From positions 1-21,480 of the forward strand of contig CAAFWT010000165.1 of the NCBI GenBank assembly GCA_900766785.1: a stretch of DNA of 21,480 nucleotides, read 5' to 3'. The position numbers and the translations under genes are program-made. Below are positions 1-7,479 of the stretch, piece by piece; position 1 is the stretch's first letter, and every line of letters begins with the position of its first letter. The notes beneath the pieces were generated by a model that was not told where the DNA came from, made no database searches, and saw only the letters and a list, made by a program, of their open reading frames with translations. This DNA is from an uncultured Paraprevotella sp. Lineage in GTDB: Bacteria; Bacteroidota; Bacteroidia; Bacteroidales; Bacteroidaceae.

Positions 1-15
1 GAATAGGGAGGAGAG

Positions 16-121
16 ACTCACCCCATACGGTTAGCTGTAGCCCCCTGGATACTTCTGCTGAGCCGCTTCATCATACCCAGGGCGATGCCCTGGGCTATGT
101 GCTCGTTGCCCCTTCGGGGCG
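16..121. repeat. Dispersed intergenic palindromic repeat, copy A
   Basis: This non-coding element lies downstream of rplI. It begins with a CACCCCATACGG block, continues through a CCCCCTGG / TTCTGCTG segment, and contains two compact hairpins. The first is CCCAGGGC-GAT-GCCCTGGG at 76-94, flanked by CATA/TATG that extend the stem past one bulged base. The second is GCCCC-TTC-GGGGC at 108-120. The first ~48 bases are matched by a diverged copy at 12482-12529. I have the impression that similar sequence is common between genes in Bacteroidales genomes and gives rise to spurious short ORFs, but I could not check this. Confidence 0.6.
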
Positions 122-179
122 TGCCTTGAACGCATGCGCTTATTCTCTGATTCAACTTGCGAAACTTGAATACAAGCGT

Positions 180-221
180 ATATAAAAAGCCAAAGGGTTG
201 CTCTCGTGTGGAGCAACCCTT
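180..221 (-). terminator. Intrinsic terminator of the rpsF-rpsR-rplI operon
   Basis: There is a perfect 11-bp stem, AAGGGTTGCTC at 193-203 paired with GAGCAACCCTT at 211-221, with a 7-base loop. Read on the minus strand it is followed by TGGCTTTTTATA, a U-rich tail. It lies about 35 bases past the rplI stop codon. Confidence 0.85.
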
Positions 222-255
222 CGACTATGATATCAGAGTTCTGTATATCCAAATA

Positions 256-744
256 TTATGCTTCAGCAGCAGGAGCTTCCTCAGCAGCAGGAGCAGGAGT
301 CTCACCTTCAGCAACCACAGTGAATGGAATCTCTGCAGATACTTCCTTGTGAAGCTTCACTACAGCCACATACTCACCCACAGTCTTCACATCCTTCACG
401 ATGATAGTCTTGCGGTTGATTTCGAAGCCCAACTTCTTCAGTTCGTCAGCAATCTGAAGGCTGTTTACACTACCATAAATCACACCGGTAGCACTTACCT
501 TGGTAGAAATAGTGAGATGCAATGCATTGAGCTTTTCAGCCAAAGCCTCAGCCTCAGCCTTAATCTTGGCCAACTTAACGGCCTTCTGCTTCAAGTCCTC
601 AGCAAGCTGCTTCTTGGCACTGTCACTTGCTATCACACCCTTGCCATAAGGGATAAGATAGTTGCGTCCATAACCGGACTTCACGTTTACAATGTCATTC
701 TTGTATCCCAAGCCAATGACGTCTTCTTTCAGTATAATTTCCAT
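256..744 (-). CDS. rplI: 50S ribosomal protein L9
   Basis: L9 binds 23S rRNA near the base of the L1 stalk in the large subunit and helps maintain reading frame. The 162-aa product has the classic N-terminal domain (MEIILKEDVIGLG, then a GYGRNYLIPYGKG segment at about residues 24-36), the long connecting helix rich in Lys, Ala and Glu (about 41-75), and the C-terminal rRNA-binding domain. It exceeds the usual length of about 149 aa by an Ala/Glu/Pro-rich tail (AEGETPAPAAEEAPAAEA), a low-complexity extension. It is the last gene of the rpsF-rpsR-rplI operon, 17 bases after rpsR, and is followed by a strong hairpin terminator. Confidence 0.97.
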   Translation of the reverse strand: MEIILKEDVIGLGYKNDIVNVKSGYGRNYLIPYGKGVIASDSAKKQLAEDLKQKAVKLAKIKAEAEALAEKLNALHLTISTKVSATGVIYGSVNSLQIADELKKLGFEINRKTIIVKDVKTVGEYVAVVKLHKEVSAEIPFTVVAEGETPAPAAEEAPAAEA

Positions 745-761
745 GTCTTATCCTCCAGATT

Positions 762-1028
762 TTACTTCATCAAGTCTGTTACGAAGGGAAGCAGAGCCAA
801 ATGGCGGGCACGCTTCACAGCCTGTGCCACACGACGCTGGTACTTGAGTGATGTACCTGTAATACGACGGGGCAGAATCTTACCCTGCTCATTAAGGAAC
901 TTCTTCAGGAACTCGGGATCCTTGTAGTCAATGTACTTGATTCCGCTCTTCTTGAAACGGCAATATTTCTTTTTCTTGACGTCAATAGCGGGTGCTGTCA
1001 AATAGCGAATTTCTGATTGCTGTGCCAT
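762..1028 (-). CDS. rpsR: 30S ribosomal protein S18
   Basis: S18 is a small-subunit platform protein that forms a heterodimer with S6. The 88-aa product carries the family core: YCRFKKSGIKYIDYKD, then the loop and helix FLNEQGKILPRRITG, then TSLKYQRRVAQAVKRARHLALLPF near the C-terminus. The length is normal for the family. It starts two bases after the rpsF stop codon, so translation of the two partner proteins is probably coupled. Confidence 0.97.
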   Translation of the reverse strand: MAQQSEIRYLTAPAIDVKKKKYCRFKKSGIKYIDYKDPEFLKKFLNEQGKILPRRITGTSLKYQRRVAQAVKRARHLALLPFVTDLMK

Positions 1029-1030
1029 GA

Positions 1031-1372
1031 TTAAGCCTCCTTACTTGATTTGTTGTTTCTTCTCTTCTCAGCATACTCTGCTGCATACTTCTCCATCTTT
1101 ACAGTCAGGTAACGGAGAACTTTCTCGTCACGGCGGTAAGCAATCTCCAGAGTCTTGATGGTCTCAGGTGCAGCCTTGAACTCAATCAGCTCAAAGAAAC
1201 CTGTACTCTTCTTCTGGATGGGATATGCCAACTTCTTCAGGCCCCAGTTCTCCTCGTTGATGATTTCTGCACCAGCATTAGTGAGAACGCCTTTGAACTT
1301 GCTGACCGCTTCCTTCATCTGATCATCAGACAAAACGGGAGTTAAAATGAAAACGGTTTCGTATTGATTCAT
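1031..1372 (-). CDS. rpsF: 30S ribosomal protein S6
   Basis: S6 pairs with S18 on the platform of the small subunit. The 113-aa product begins MNQYETVFILTPVLSDDQ, the usual S6 N-terminus, and keeps the ENWGLKKLAYPIQKKSTGFFELIEF core (about residues 41-65) that makes the ferredoxin-like fold. It ends in a basic Lys/Arg-rich tail. It is first in the operon. Its promoter lies 47-77 bases upstream, leaving an untranslated leader of about 40 bases. In several other bacteria S6:S18 bind their own leader; I see no convincing copy of that motif here. Confidence 0.97.
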   Translation of the reverse strand: MNQYETVFILTPVLSDDQMKEAVSKFKGVLTNAGAEIINEENWGLKKLAYPIQKKSTGFFELIEFKAAPETIKTLEIAYRRDEKVLRYLTVKMEKYAAEYAEKRRNNKSSKEA

Positions 1373-1418
1373 AATACGTTAAATGAGTTAATAGTTTGAA
1401 ATTTGCACAAATGCGGTG

Positions 1419-1449
1419 CAAAGATACTGCTTTTCTGCCGAACAGCAAA
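1419..1449 (-). promoter_or_regulatory. Promoter of the rpsF-rpsR-rplI operon
   Basis: On the minus strand there is a perfect Bacteroidetes-type promoter: -33 TTTG (1449-1446), a 19-base spacer and -7 TATCTTTG (1426-1419). Transcription would start near 1412, about 40 bases before the rpsF ATG. Confidence 0.85.
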
Positions 1450-1555
1450 CATTTCAGCAGTTTTCTTCTTCCGTTCCACCTCTTTTTATCTCGTCACAGG
1501 ATTGTTGTCAGGAGAAAGAAGAGGCGCATCGGAAACACATTTTTGAAGGAAATCC

Positions 1556-1586
1556 TTTCCAGTCTCGGGAAAAATGCGTTATTTTG
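1556..1586 (+). promoter_or_regulatory. Candidate promoter for the 55-aa membrane protein and beta-barrel pair
   Basis: TTTC (1556-1559), a 19-base spacer and TTATTTTG (1579-1586) each differ by one base from the TTTG / TAnnTTTG consensus. It lies about 40 bases before the ATG at 1628 and faces away from the rpsF promoter. Confidence 0.4.
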
Positions 1587-1627
1587 CGAGAGAAATGAAT
1601 TGAACTCGTTAAAACATCTATAATAAA

Positions 1628-1795
1628 ATGAAGAAGTATATTGGTATTGCCGCCATCGTTTTGGGCGCGTTGCTCTTGGTTGTAAGTTATCTCACAGGTA
1701 ATTGGGTAGACTACAACTCTGTACAGATCCTTGCTCTGCTCCTCATTATTGCAGGCATTGTGGGCCATATCATCATCACCAAGCGCCCTTCATAA
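1628..1795 (+). CDS. Small two-helix membrane protein, function unknown
   Basis: This 55-codon gene starts ATGAAGAAGTATATTGG and ends TAA at 1793-1795. The product begins with MKKYIG, then a hydrophobic helix (about residues 5-22, IGIAAIVLGALLLVVSYL). A short polar turn (TGNWVDYNSVQ) follows, then a second hydrophobic helix (about 34-50) and a basic end, TKRPS. Two short helices with a Trp/Tyr turn suggest an inner-membrane hairpin. It lies 28 bases before the beta-barrel gene on the same strand, with a plausible promoter just upstream, so the two are probably co-transcribed. I recall similar MKKYIGI-type small proteins in Bacteroidales but have no function for them. Confidence 0.7.
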   Translation: MKKYIGIAAIVLGALLLVVSYLTGNWVDYNSVQILALLLIIAGIVGHIIITKRPS

Positions 1796-1823
1796 GCCCC
1801 CACTCCACTTTATTTTCACACGT

Positions 1824-2537
1824 ATGCGTATCCATAACGTATTGCCTGCCCTCCGGCTCTTGGTCGGAGCGGTATTTGTTGTATGTTCCTCTCAGAACGT
1901 ACATGCCCAATACATAGGCGGAGACAACGATGTGGAAGATTGGCAACTCTATGACGAGGAAGAGGAAGACAGCACGGAAAAGCCTAAGCACAAAGAATGG
2001 AAGAACCTCATCTACGTGCGCTATTCGCCTTCTCAGTACACCTTCCCCAGCTATGCTCCGCACATCGACATGCAGGAAGTGGCTGCCGGTTGGGCCAGGA
2101 GTATTCAGGTGGTGGACAGCATTCCCCTCTTTGTAGAAGCAGGAGCCGAGCTGAAATATACCTTCACTCCGAAGGAAGATGAGCAAGCCCAGGCCAAGTA
2201 TTCGCTGCTGACCTTTCGTGTACCAGTGAATGTGACTTACAAACTGTATCTCTCAAGCACCAGAAACATAGCCCTTGCACCTTACGCAGGTATCCACTTC
2301 CGAGCCATAGCCATGGGAAAGGAGAAGGTAAACGGGAAGGGAGAGAACATCTTTGAGGACAACAGGGAGAACCAGACTTCCTGCAAGTGGTACAGGTGCC
2401 AGCTGGGATGGCAGGTGGGAATCAGGCTTCAGCTGGAGAGATACTTCATCGCTGCAAGCTACGGACGCGATTTCCCCGACAAGAAGAAATGTCCTCAGAT
2501 TCACGAATGCTGTCTGTCTGCCGGCTTCTGCTTCTGA
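1824..2537 (+). CDS. Outer-membrane beta-barrel protein, function unknown
   Basis: The 237-aa product starts at the ATG at 1824, because that gives a clean signal peptide: MRIHN, a hydrophobic core (LLVGAVFVVC), and a cleavage site after VHA before Q30. An acidic stretch follows (DEEEEDSTEK, about residues 45-54). The rest consists of alternating polar/hydrophobic strands (YVRYSP, FVEAGAELKYTF, LLTFRVPVNVTYKLYL, IALAPYAGIHFRAIA, GWQVGIRLQLERYFIAASYG) and ends in Phe, as barrel proteins often do. It is a PorT-like small barrel by general character only; no specific family was recognised. It follows the 55-aa membrane protein, probably in one transcript, and ends before a hairpin shared with rprY. 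Confidence 0.7.
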   Translation: MRIHNVLPALRLLVGAVFVVCSSQNVHAQYIGGDNDVEDWQLYDEEEEDSTEKPKHKEWKNLIYVRYSPSQYTFPSYAPHIDMQEVAAGWARSIQVVDSIPLFVEAGAELKYTFTPKEDEQAQAKYSLLTFRVPVNVTYKLYLSSTRNIALAPYAGIHFRAIAMGKEKVNGKGENIFEDNRENQTSCKWYRCQLGWQVGIRLQLERYFIAASYGRDFPDKKKCPQIHECCLSAGFCF

Positions 2538-2572
2538 AGAGGACATAGGGAAAGAGACTTTTTCGGAGAAAC

Positions 2573-2618
2573 ATTCAAGGCGTGATACCCTCCATCGTGG
2601 GAGTATCACGCCTTGAAT
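2573..2618. terminator. Bidirectional hairpin between converging genes
   Basis: There is a perfect 16-bp inverted repeat, ATTCAAGGCGTGATAC at 2573-2588 and GTATCACGCCTTGAAT at 2603-2618, around a 14-base centre that can add a few more pairs. It sits between the end of the beta-barrel gene (2537) and the end of rprY (2636). Neither side has a strong T tract. Confidence 0.65.
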
Positions 2619-2635
2619 ATTAGATTGCCGAGAGG

Positions 2636-3331
2636 TCAGTTGGTGGGCACTACCAGGCGGTAGCCCTTGCCATGCACGTTATTGATTTCCACATTAGGAT
2701 CATCCTTGAGATGCTTGCGCAACTTGGTTATATACACATCCATGCTACGTGCATTGAAATAGTTGTCGTCTATCCAGATGGTCTTCAGTGCCAGATCACG
2801 CTCCAGGATGTCATTCATATGCGTACACAGCATAGTCAGGAGTTCACTCTCCTTGGTGGTCAGCTTGGTGGACTTGTCGTCAATGCTGAGCAACTGGCGC
2901 TGAGTGTCAAACGTAAAGCGCCCCAACTGATAACGAGTGGCCATCTGTCTGCTGCGAGCCTTGACACGACGCAAGATGGCTTCCATACGATATACCAGCT
3001 CATCCATGGAGAATGGTTTGGTGAGATAGTCGTCAGCACCCAGCTTGAACCCTTCCAGGATGTCATCCTTCAGATTCTTGGCCGTGAGGAACATAATGGG
3101 CACCTCTGAGTTTATCGAACGCAACTCGCGCGCCAGAGTGAATCCGTCCATCTTGGGCATCATCACATCCAGCAGGCACATGTCATACTTTCCCTTCACG
3201 AAGGCCTTGTAACCAGCCTCTCCATCGAGATAAAGTTCGGCATCATACCCCTTGGCCTGAAGATATTCACGCACCAACATGCCGAGGCTCTCTTCGTCCT
3301 CGCACAGCAAAATATGCAACTTGTTTTCCAT
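2636..3331 (-). CDS. rprY: OmpR-family response regulator, RprY type
   Basis: The 231-aa DNA-binding response regulator is the partner of the kinase encoded just before it. The receiver domain (residues 1-120) has the acidic pair E11/D12, phosphoacceptor D55 in LLDVMMPKMDGF, T83 in FLTAK and K105 in DYLTKPFS. The C-terminal winged helix (about 133-231) shows LTTKESELL, the recognition segment SMDVYITKLRKHL and the closing HGKGYRLVV. The sequence closely fits what I remember of RprY from Bacteroides and Porphyromonas (REYLQAKGYD, IWIDDNYFNARSMDVY). It starts 22 bases after the rprX stop, so the two form an operon. Confidence 0.88.
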   Translation of the reverse strand: MENKLHILLCEDEESLGMLVREYLQAKGYDAELYLDGEAGYKAFVKGKYDMCLLDVMMPKMDGFTLARELRSINSEVPIMFLTAKNLKDDILEGFKLGADDYLTKPFSMDELVYRMEAILRRVKARSRQMATRYQLGRFTFDTQRQLLSIDDKSTKLTTKESELLTMLCTHMNDILERDLALKTIWIDDNYFNARSMDVYITKLRKHLKDDPNVEINNVHGKGYRLVVPTN

Positions 3332-3353
3332 ATTATTTGGGTTTTTAAAATGA

Positions 3354-4877
3354 TTAATCCTGTACGGTCTGCAATGTGATGGTGAACTTGGTTCCTACGC
3401 CCGGCTCACTCGTCACCTTGATGGTCCCATGGAGCAACTCCACCATCTTCTTCACATAAGCCAGTCCCAGTCCAAATCCTTTCACATTGTGCTGGTTTCC
3501 AGTAGGCACCCGATAGAACTTCTCAAAGATACTCTTGAGCTTGTCCTTTGGAATACCTATTCCATTATCCTGAATGCTGATGCAGAAATTGGAGTCCTGA
3601 TTCCACGTGGCCACCTGAAGATGTATGGGAACATCCTCACGCCGGTACTTCACTGCATTGTCAAGCAGGTTATATATAATGTTAGTGAAATGCATCTCAT
3701 CCACATTAACGAAAGGATTGAAGGCATCAAAGCACGTATCGATGGTGCCTCCTGTGTTGGCCACCTGCAGAGAGAATGTCTTCACGATGACCTCAATCTG
3801 CTCGTTGGCATCCAGTTCCTGCAGTTTGAGTGCAATATTGTTTCGGTCAAACAGGCTCATCTGAAGCACCTTCTCCACCTGCAGACGCAGACGTTTTGTC
3901 TCATTGTCTATCACACCGCCCAGGCGGTCGTAAGTGGCCTCACTCTTGGGTACCTGCTTGTCCACCAGCATCTGTGCAGCGATGGAAATGGTAGAGAGGG
4001 GCGTCTTGAACTCATGTGTCATGTTGTGAATGAAATCATTCTTCATCTCACTCACCTTCTTCTGACGCACCACCAGATAAACCGTAACAAGGAAGGTCAG
4101 AAACAGGATAAAGGTAAAGAGCATGGCTGGTGCCACATATCGTGCCACGCCCAGGATATATAAAGCCTGATTGGGGAAATGAATGGTCACTACACCCATC
4201 TGTCCTGTGGGATCGCTGCGGAAGAGAGTCTGAGTGTAACTGACCTCCTGACCTGCTACGTCATAGTCCGAACAGCGAAACACCTCACGCCCGTCGGAAG
4301 TGTACACCACATAATGAAAGGGCAAGTTTATCCCATTACGCTCCAAGGCCGTGCGCAGACAATTATCCAGGACGCCCGGATTCAGACGGTCCTGGAACCG
4401 CAATTCACTGGCCTGATACATCACTGCATAAATCACCTCGTCGAGCACCTCACGCTCGTATACATATGCCTCTTGCACATGCTTCTGTAGATGTCCTATG
4501 GTACGGGCCACACTACTCATCCGAGGCATGGTGAGGGAATTGGGGAACAGCATAGGACGCTTACCCATCAAATGCATTCCCGACATACCTACCATCGTAT
4601 CTACGGGAACTATCTGCGTCAATGCCTCTAACGTATCTGGAACTGCCACATTGCATTTGTCACTTTCGTGCTGACTGATGACTGTCTGCAGATAGCGGAA
4701 GGTCTCCGCCTTCTCCAAGTCGCGGGACGCTTGGTCGAGGCTCCTGAAGACATTCTCCTCAAATTGCTGCCTGCGCATACGCACGATGGCCGTGGCATAG
4801 CGACTCTGCAAATAAAGCAATGCCAGGAAGGAGATGCCTATCACAACACAGATACTCCAGATATAACTTCTTTTCAT
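3354..4877 (-). CDS. rprX: Sensor histidine kinase, RprX type
   Basis: The 507-aa inner-membrane kinase is likely the sensor for RprY. The start was placed at MKRSYIW because the first membrane helix (about residues 7-24) then becomes an N-terminal anchor; the reading frame stays open further upstream but reads as unrelated sequence. A periplasmic sensor region (about 25-247) and a second helix (about 248-270) follow. The H-box is HNMTHEFKTPL with phosphorylated H288. The ATPase domain has N403/N407 (YNLLDNAVKY), DNGIGIP at 437-443 and GFGLGLAYV from 467. No HAMP domain is apparent. A consensus promoter ends only about five bases before this ATG. Confidence 0.87.
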   Translation of the reverse strand: MKRSYIWSICVVIGISFLALLYLQSRYATAIVRMRRQQFEENVFRSLDQASRDLEKAETFRYLQTVISQHESDKCNVAVPDTLEALTQIVPVDTMVGMSGMHLMGKRPMLFPNSLTMPRMSSVARTIGHLQKHVQEAYVYEREVLDEVIYAVMYQASELRFQDRLNPGVLDNCLRTALERNGINLPFHYVVYTSDGREVFRCSDYDVAGQEVSYTQTLFRSDPTGQMGVVTIHFPNQALYILGVARYVAPAMLFTFILFLTFLVTVYLVVRQKKVSEMKNDFIHNMTHEFKTPLSTISIAAQMLVDKQVPKSEATYDRLGGVIDNETKRLRLQVEKVLQMSLFDRNNIALKLQELDANEQIEVIVKTFSLQVANTGGTIDTCFDAFNPFVNVDEMHFTNIIYNLLDNAVKYRREDVPIHLQVATWNQDSNFCISIQDNGIGIPKDKLKSIFEKFYRVPTGNQHNVKGFGLGLAYVKKMVELLHGTIKVTSEPGVGTKFTITLQTVQD

Positions 4878-4882
4878 ACACG

Positions 4883-4914
4883 CAAAATTAAGTGCTTTAT
4901 GAATTAGAGACAAA
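4883..4914 (-). promoter_or_regulatory. Promoter of rprX-rprY
   Basis: On the minus strand there is -33 TTTG (4914-4911), a 20-base spacer and -7 TAATTTTG (4890-4883), a perfect match to TAnnTTTG. The last base of the -7 box is five bases from the rprX ATG, so transcription should begin at or next to the start codon. Confidence 0.65.
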
Positions 4915-5071
4915 TAAATGAAGAAATAAACGCCTTGAAATTTAACATTATTAAGATTTGCTATGATATATACTTGGTATTTTACCAACTAAACAAGCCC
5001 TACATGAATGATATTAATAAAAAAAACAGAAATTCGCCTGCCCCGTATCACCATCATTGCCATGAAAGAAA

Positions 5072-5115
5072 GAAACGCAGTGAACTGTGAATAAGGGTCA
5101 CAGCCACTGCGTTTC
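5072..5115 (-). terminator. Intrinsic terminator of fusA2
   Basis: GAAACGCAGTG (5072-5082) pairs with CACTGCGTTTC (5105-5115), and an inner CTGTG/CACAG adds five pairs past a small internal loop. On the minus strand the tail reads TTTCTTTCAT. It lies about 80 bases past the fusA2 stop. Confidence 0.8.
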
Positions 5116-5196
5116 CAATCAAAAGCACTTGTCAATCAAAACAAGATGCACAAATAAAAGTCCCGTCTTGCAGACATTTTATTCCTCTCACGCAGG

Positions 5197-7350
5197 TCAA
5201 TCCTGCTGGGAAGCTTCGTACTCTGCTATAAGTTTGTTCTGTACATCTCCAGGAACCAGTTCATAAGAAGCGAACTTCATGATGAAGCTAGCACGTCCGC
5301 CGGTGATGCTGCTCAGAGCGGTACTGTAATTGAGCATCTCCTTCTGAGGAGCCTTTGCCACAATCTTCTCATAACCGTTCTCGCTGGTCATGCCCATGAT
5401 CATGGCTCTTCGGCCCTGCAGGTCACCCATCACATCGCCCATCTTGTCACTGGGAACGAACACCTCTACGTCATAGATGGGTTCCAGAATCTTGGGACCG
5501 GCATCACGGAATGCCTGGGCAAATGCTTGTCTGCCTGCCAACATGAATGAGAGTTCGTTGCTATCCACGGGATGCATCTTACCATCATACACAATCACTC
5601 TGACGTCACGTGCATAACATCCTGTCAGAGGTCCCTGTTCCATACGCTGCATCACGCCCTTGAGTATAGCAGGCATGAAGCGAGTATCGATGGCGCCACC
5701 CACAACGCTATTGATGAACACCAGTTTGCCTCCCCACTCCAGGTCAACAGTCTCTGTGCTCTTGGCATTGATACGGAACTCCTGTCCTCCGAAACGATAA
5801 ACCTCAGGTGCGGGCATTCCTTCGTAATAAGGCTCCACGATGAGATGCACTTCACCAAACTGTCCGGCACCACCCGACTGCTTCTTGTGTCTGTAATCGG
5901 CACGCGCAGCCTTGGTGATGGTTTCGCGATAAGGAATCTTAGGCTCTGAGAAGGTCACCTGGATCTTTTCATTGTTCTCCAGTCTCCACTTCAAGGTACG
6001 CAGGTGGAATTCACCTTGTCCATGAACAATGATCTGGCGCAGTTCCTTGCTCTGCTCTATTCTCCATGTGGGATCTTCCTCTCTCATGCGTTGCAGGGCA
6101 TTCATCATCTTCTCTGTCTCTGCTTCATTGACAGCCTTGATGGCACGACTATACTTAGAGTTGGGATACTTGATGAAGTTGAACCTATTCTCACAATCCT
6201 TGCCGTTGAGGGTATTGCCAGTCTTCACGTCCTTCAATTTCACGGTACAACCGATATCACCGGCCACCATTTCTTCCACCTTGATACGATTGGCACCAGC
6301 GCATGCAAATATCTGGGCCACACGTTCCTTGCTTCCACGGTCGGCATTGCTTAGATCATCACCTTCATGCACCTTGCCACTCATCACCTTGAAGTACTGT
6401 ACTTCACCGATATGTGGCTCCACAGCAGTCTTGAAGAAGAACAGGCTGGTGGGACCATCCTTGGTGGGAATAACTTCCTCGCCTCGAGTGTTGAATACAC
6501 GTGGCATTTCATCAACGAATGGCACCACATTACCCAAGAACTCCATGAGACGGCGCACACCCATATCCTTACCTGCACATACACAGAACACGGGGAACAT
6601 ACCACGTGCGGCCAGGCCTTTGCGGATACCTTCGCGCATCTCGTCCTCAGTGAGCGTTTCACTCTCGAAGAACTTTTCCATCAGTCCTTCATCGTTCTCG
6701 GCTGCAGCTTCCACCAATGCCTTATGCATCTCCATAGCCTTGTCCATTTCCTCGGCAGGGATTTCCTCTATGGTGGGCTGACCACCTTCGGGGCCCCACG
6801 AATACTTCTTCATCAGAAGTACGTCTATGAGGGCATTGAAACCAGGACCTGTCTGCAGAGGATACTGAATGGGTATCACCTTGGGACCATACACGCTGGT
6901 CAGCTGCTCGAGGATAGCCTCGTAGTCACAGTTCTCATCATCCAACTGATTGACCAGGAAGATGACGGGCTTGCCCAATTTCTCTGTATAGCGGAAATGG
7001 TTCTGCGTACCCACCTCCAGTCCAACACCACCTTTGAGCAGGAGCACGGCAGTGTCTGTCACATTGAGAGCCGTCATGGCAGCACCCACAAAATCATCAC
7101 TTCCCGGACAATCGATAATGTTCAGTTTCTTGTTGTTCCACTCCACATGGAACACAGTGGAAAACACACTATATCCGTATTCCTGCTCAACGGGGAAATA
7201 ATCACTTACTGTGTTATGCTGGGTGATGCGTCCACGACGCTTTATCACTCCTGCTTCATAAAGAAGCGCTTCTGTAAGGGTGGTCTTACCCGCTCCATCA
7301 TTGCCAAGCAAGGCAATGTTCTTAATCTCGTTTGCTTGATAAGTTTTCAT
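5197..7350 (-). CDS. fusA2: EF-G paralogue (EF-G2 type), predicted GTPase-defective
   Basis: The 717-aa protein has all EF-G domains: G domain (1 to about 280), domain II, domains III-IV (HKKQSGGAGQFGEVHL in IV) and a C-terminal domain V ending in ITGGRASFIMKF. The P-loop is normal (GNDGAGKTT, 16-24). Three other G motifs are not: switch I reads QEYGYSV instead of ERGITI, DTPGHVDF is DCPGSDDF (80-87) with Ser84 in place of the catalytic His, and NKxD is NQLD (134-137). It should bind the ribosome but hydrolyse GTP poorly or not at all. From memory, Bacteroides EF-G2 supports translation without GTPase activity and matters under carbon limitation and in gut colonisation. It stands alone, with its own weak promoter and strong terminator. 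Confidence 0.9.
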   Translation of the reverse strand: MKTYQANEIKNIALLGNDGAGKTTLTEALLYEAGVIKRRGRITQHNTVSDYFPVEQEYGYSVFSTVFHVEWNNKKLNIIDCPGSDDFVGAAMTALNVTDTAVLLLKGGVGLEVGTQNHFRYTEKLGKPVIFLVNQLDDENCDYEAILEQLTSVYGPKVIPIQYPLQTGPGFNALIDVLLMKKYSWGPEGGQPTIEEIPAEEMDKAMEMHKALVEAAAENDEGLMEKFFESETLTEDEMREGIRKGLAARGMFPVFCVCAGKDMGVRRLMEFLGNVVPFVDEMPRVFNTRGEEVIPTKDGPTSLFFFKTAVEPHIGEVQYFKVMSGKVHEGDDLSNADRGSKERVAQIFACAGANRIKVEEMVAGDIGCTVKLKDVKTGNTLNGKDCENRFNFIKYPNSKYSRAIKAVNEAETEKMMNALQRMREEDPTWRIEQSKELRQIIVHGQGEFHLRTLKWRLENNEKIQVTFSEPKIPYRETITKAARADYRHKKQSGGAGQFGEVHLIVEPYYEGMPAPEVYRFGGQEFRINAKSTETVDLEWGGKLVFINSVVGGAIDTRFMPAILKGVMQRMEQGPLTGCYARDVRVIVYDGKMHPVDSNELSFMLAGRQAFAQAFRDAGPKILEPIYDVEVFVPSDKMGDVMGDLQGRRAMIMGMTSENGYEKIVAKAPQKEMLNYSTALSSITGGRASFIMKFASYELVPGDVQNKLIAEYEASQQD

Positions 7351-7392
7351 ATCTTCAGGCTTATTTTGTTAGTCTGTTACACATTTTGGGTA

Positions 7393-7423
7393 TAAATTTA
7401 GCCTTTTTCGTGCACACGGCAAT
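7393..7423 (-). promoter_or_regulatory. Candidate fusA2 promoter
   Basis: ATTG (7423-7420), a 19-base spacer and TAAATTTA (7400-7393) on the minus strand each differ by one base from the TTTG / TAnnTTTG consensus. The leader would be about 36 bases. A weak match might fit a gene that needs an activator (inference). Confidence 0.45.
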
Positions 7424-7479
7424 GTATGAAGAACATGTTATAAAACATATTTCTGCAAATGAGCCCTTCTGCAGAGGTC

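Larger units (their letters stand above)
4878..5196. other. Intergenic region between fusA2 and rprX
   Basis: This is a 319-base AT-rich gap holding the rprX promoter (4883-4914), a small TTGGTA-TTT-TACCAA hairpin (4974-4988), an A-rich stretch near 5017-5030 and the fusA2 terminator (5072-5115). I see no coding sequence in it. Confidence 0.6.

Noticed and set aside
31..252. 73-codon minus-strand frame at the window start
   Set aside because: It runs through the dispersed repeat and the rplI terminator; its product reflects the repeat sequence.
1373..1412. S6:S18 autoregulatory element in the rpsF leader
   Set aside because: The leader is short and AT-rich, and I could not find the conserved CCG-bulged stem.
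4878..4988. 37-codon N-terminal extension of rprX
   Set aside because: It lacks family similarity and contains the consensus promoter, so it lies upstream of transcription start.
6367..7395. Plus-strand open frame (342 codons) opposite fusA2
   Set aside because: It is His/Thr-rich, has no domain, and overlaps the G domain of the EF-G paralogue.
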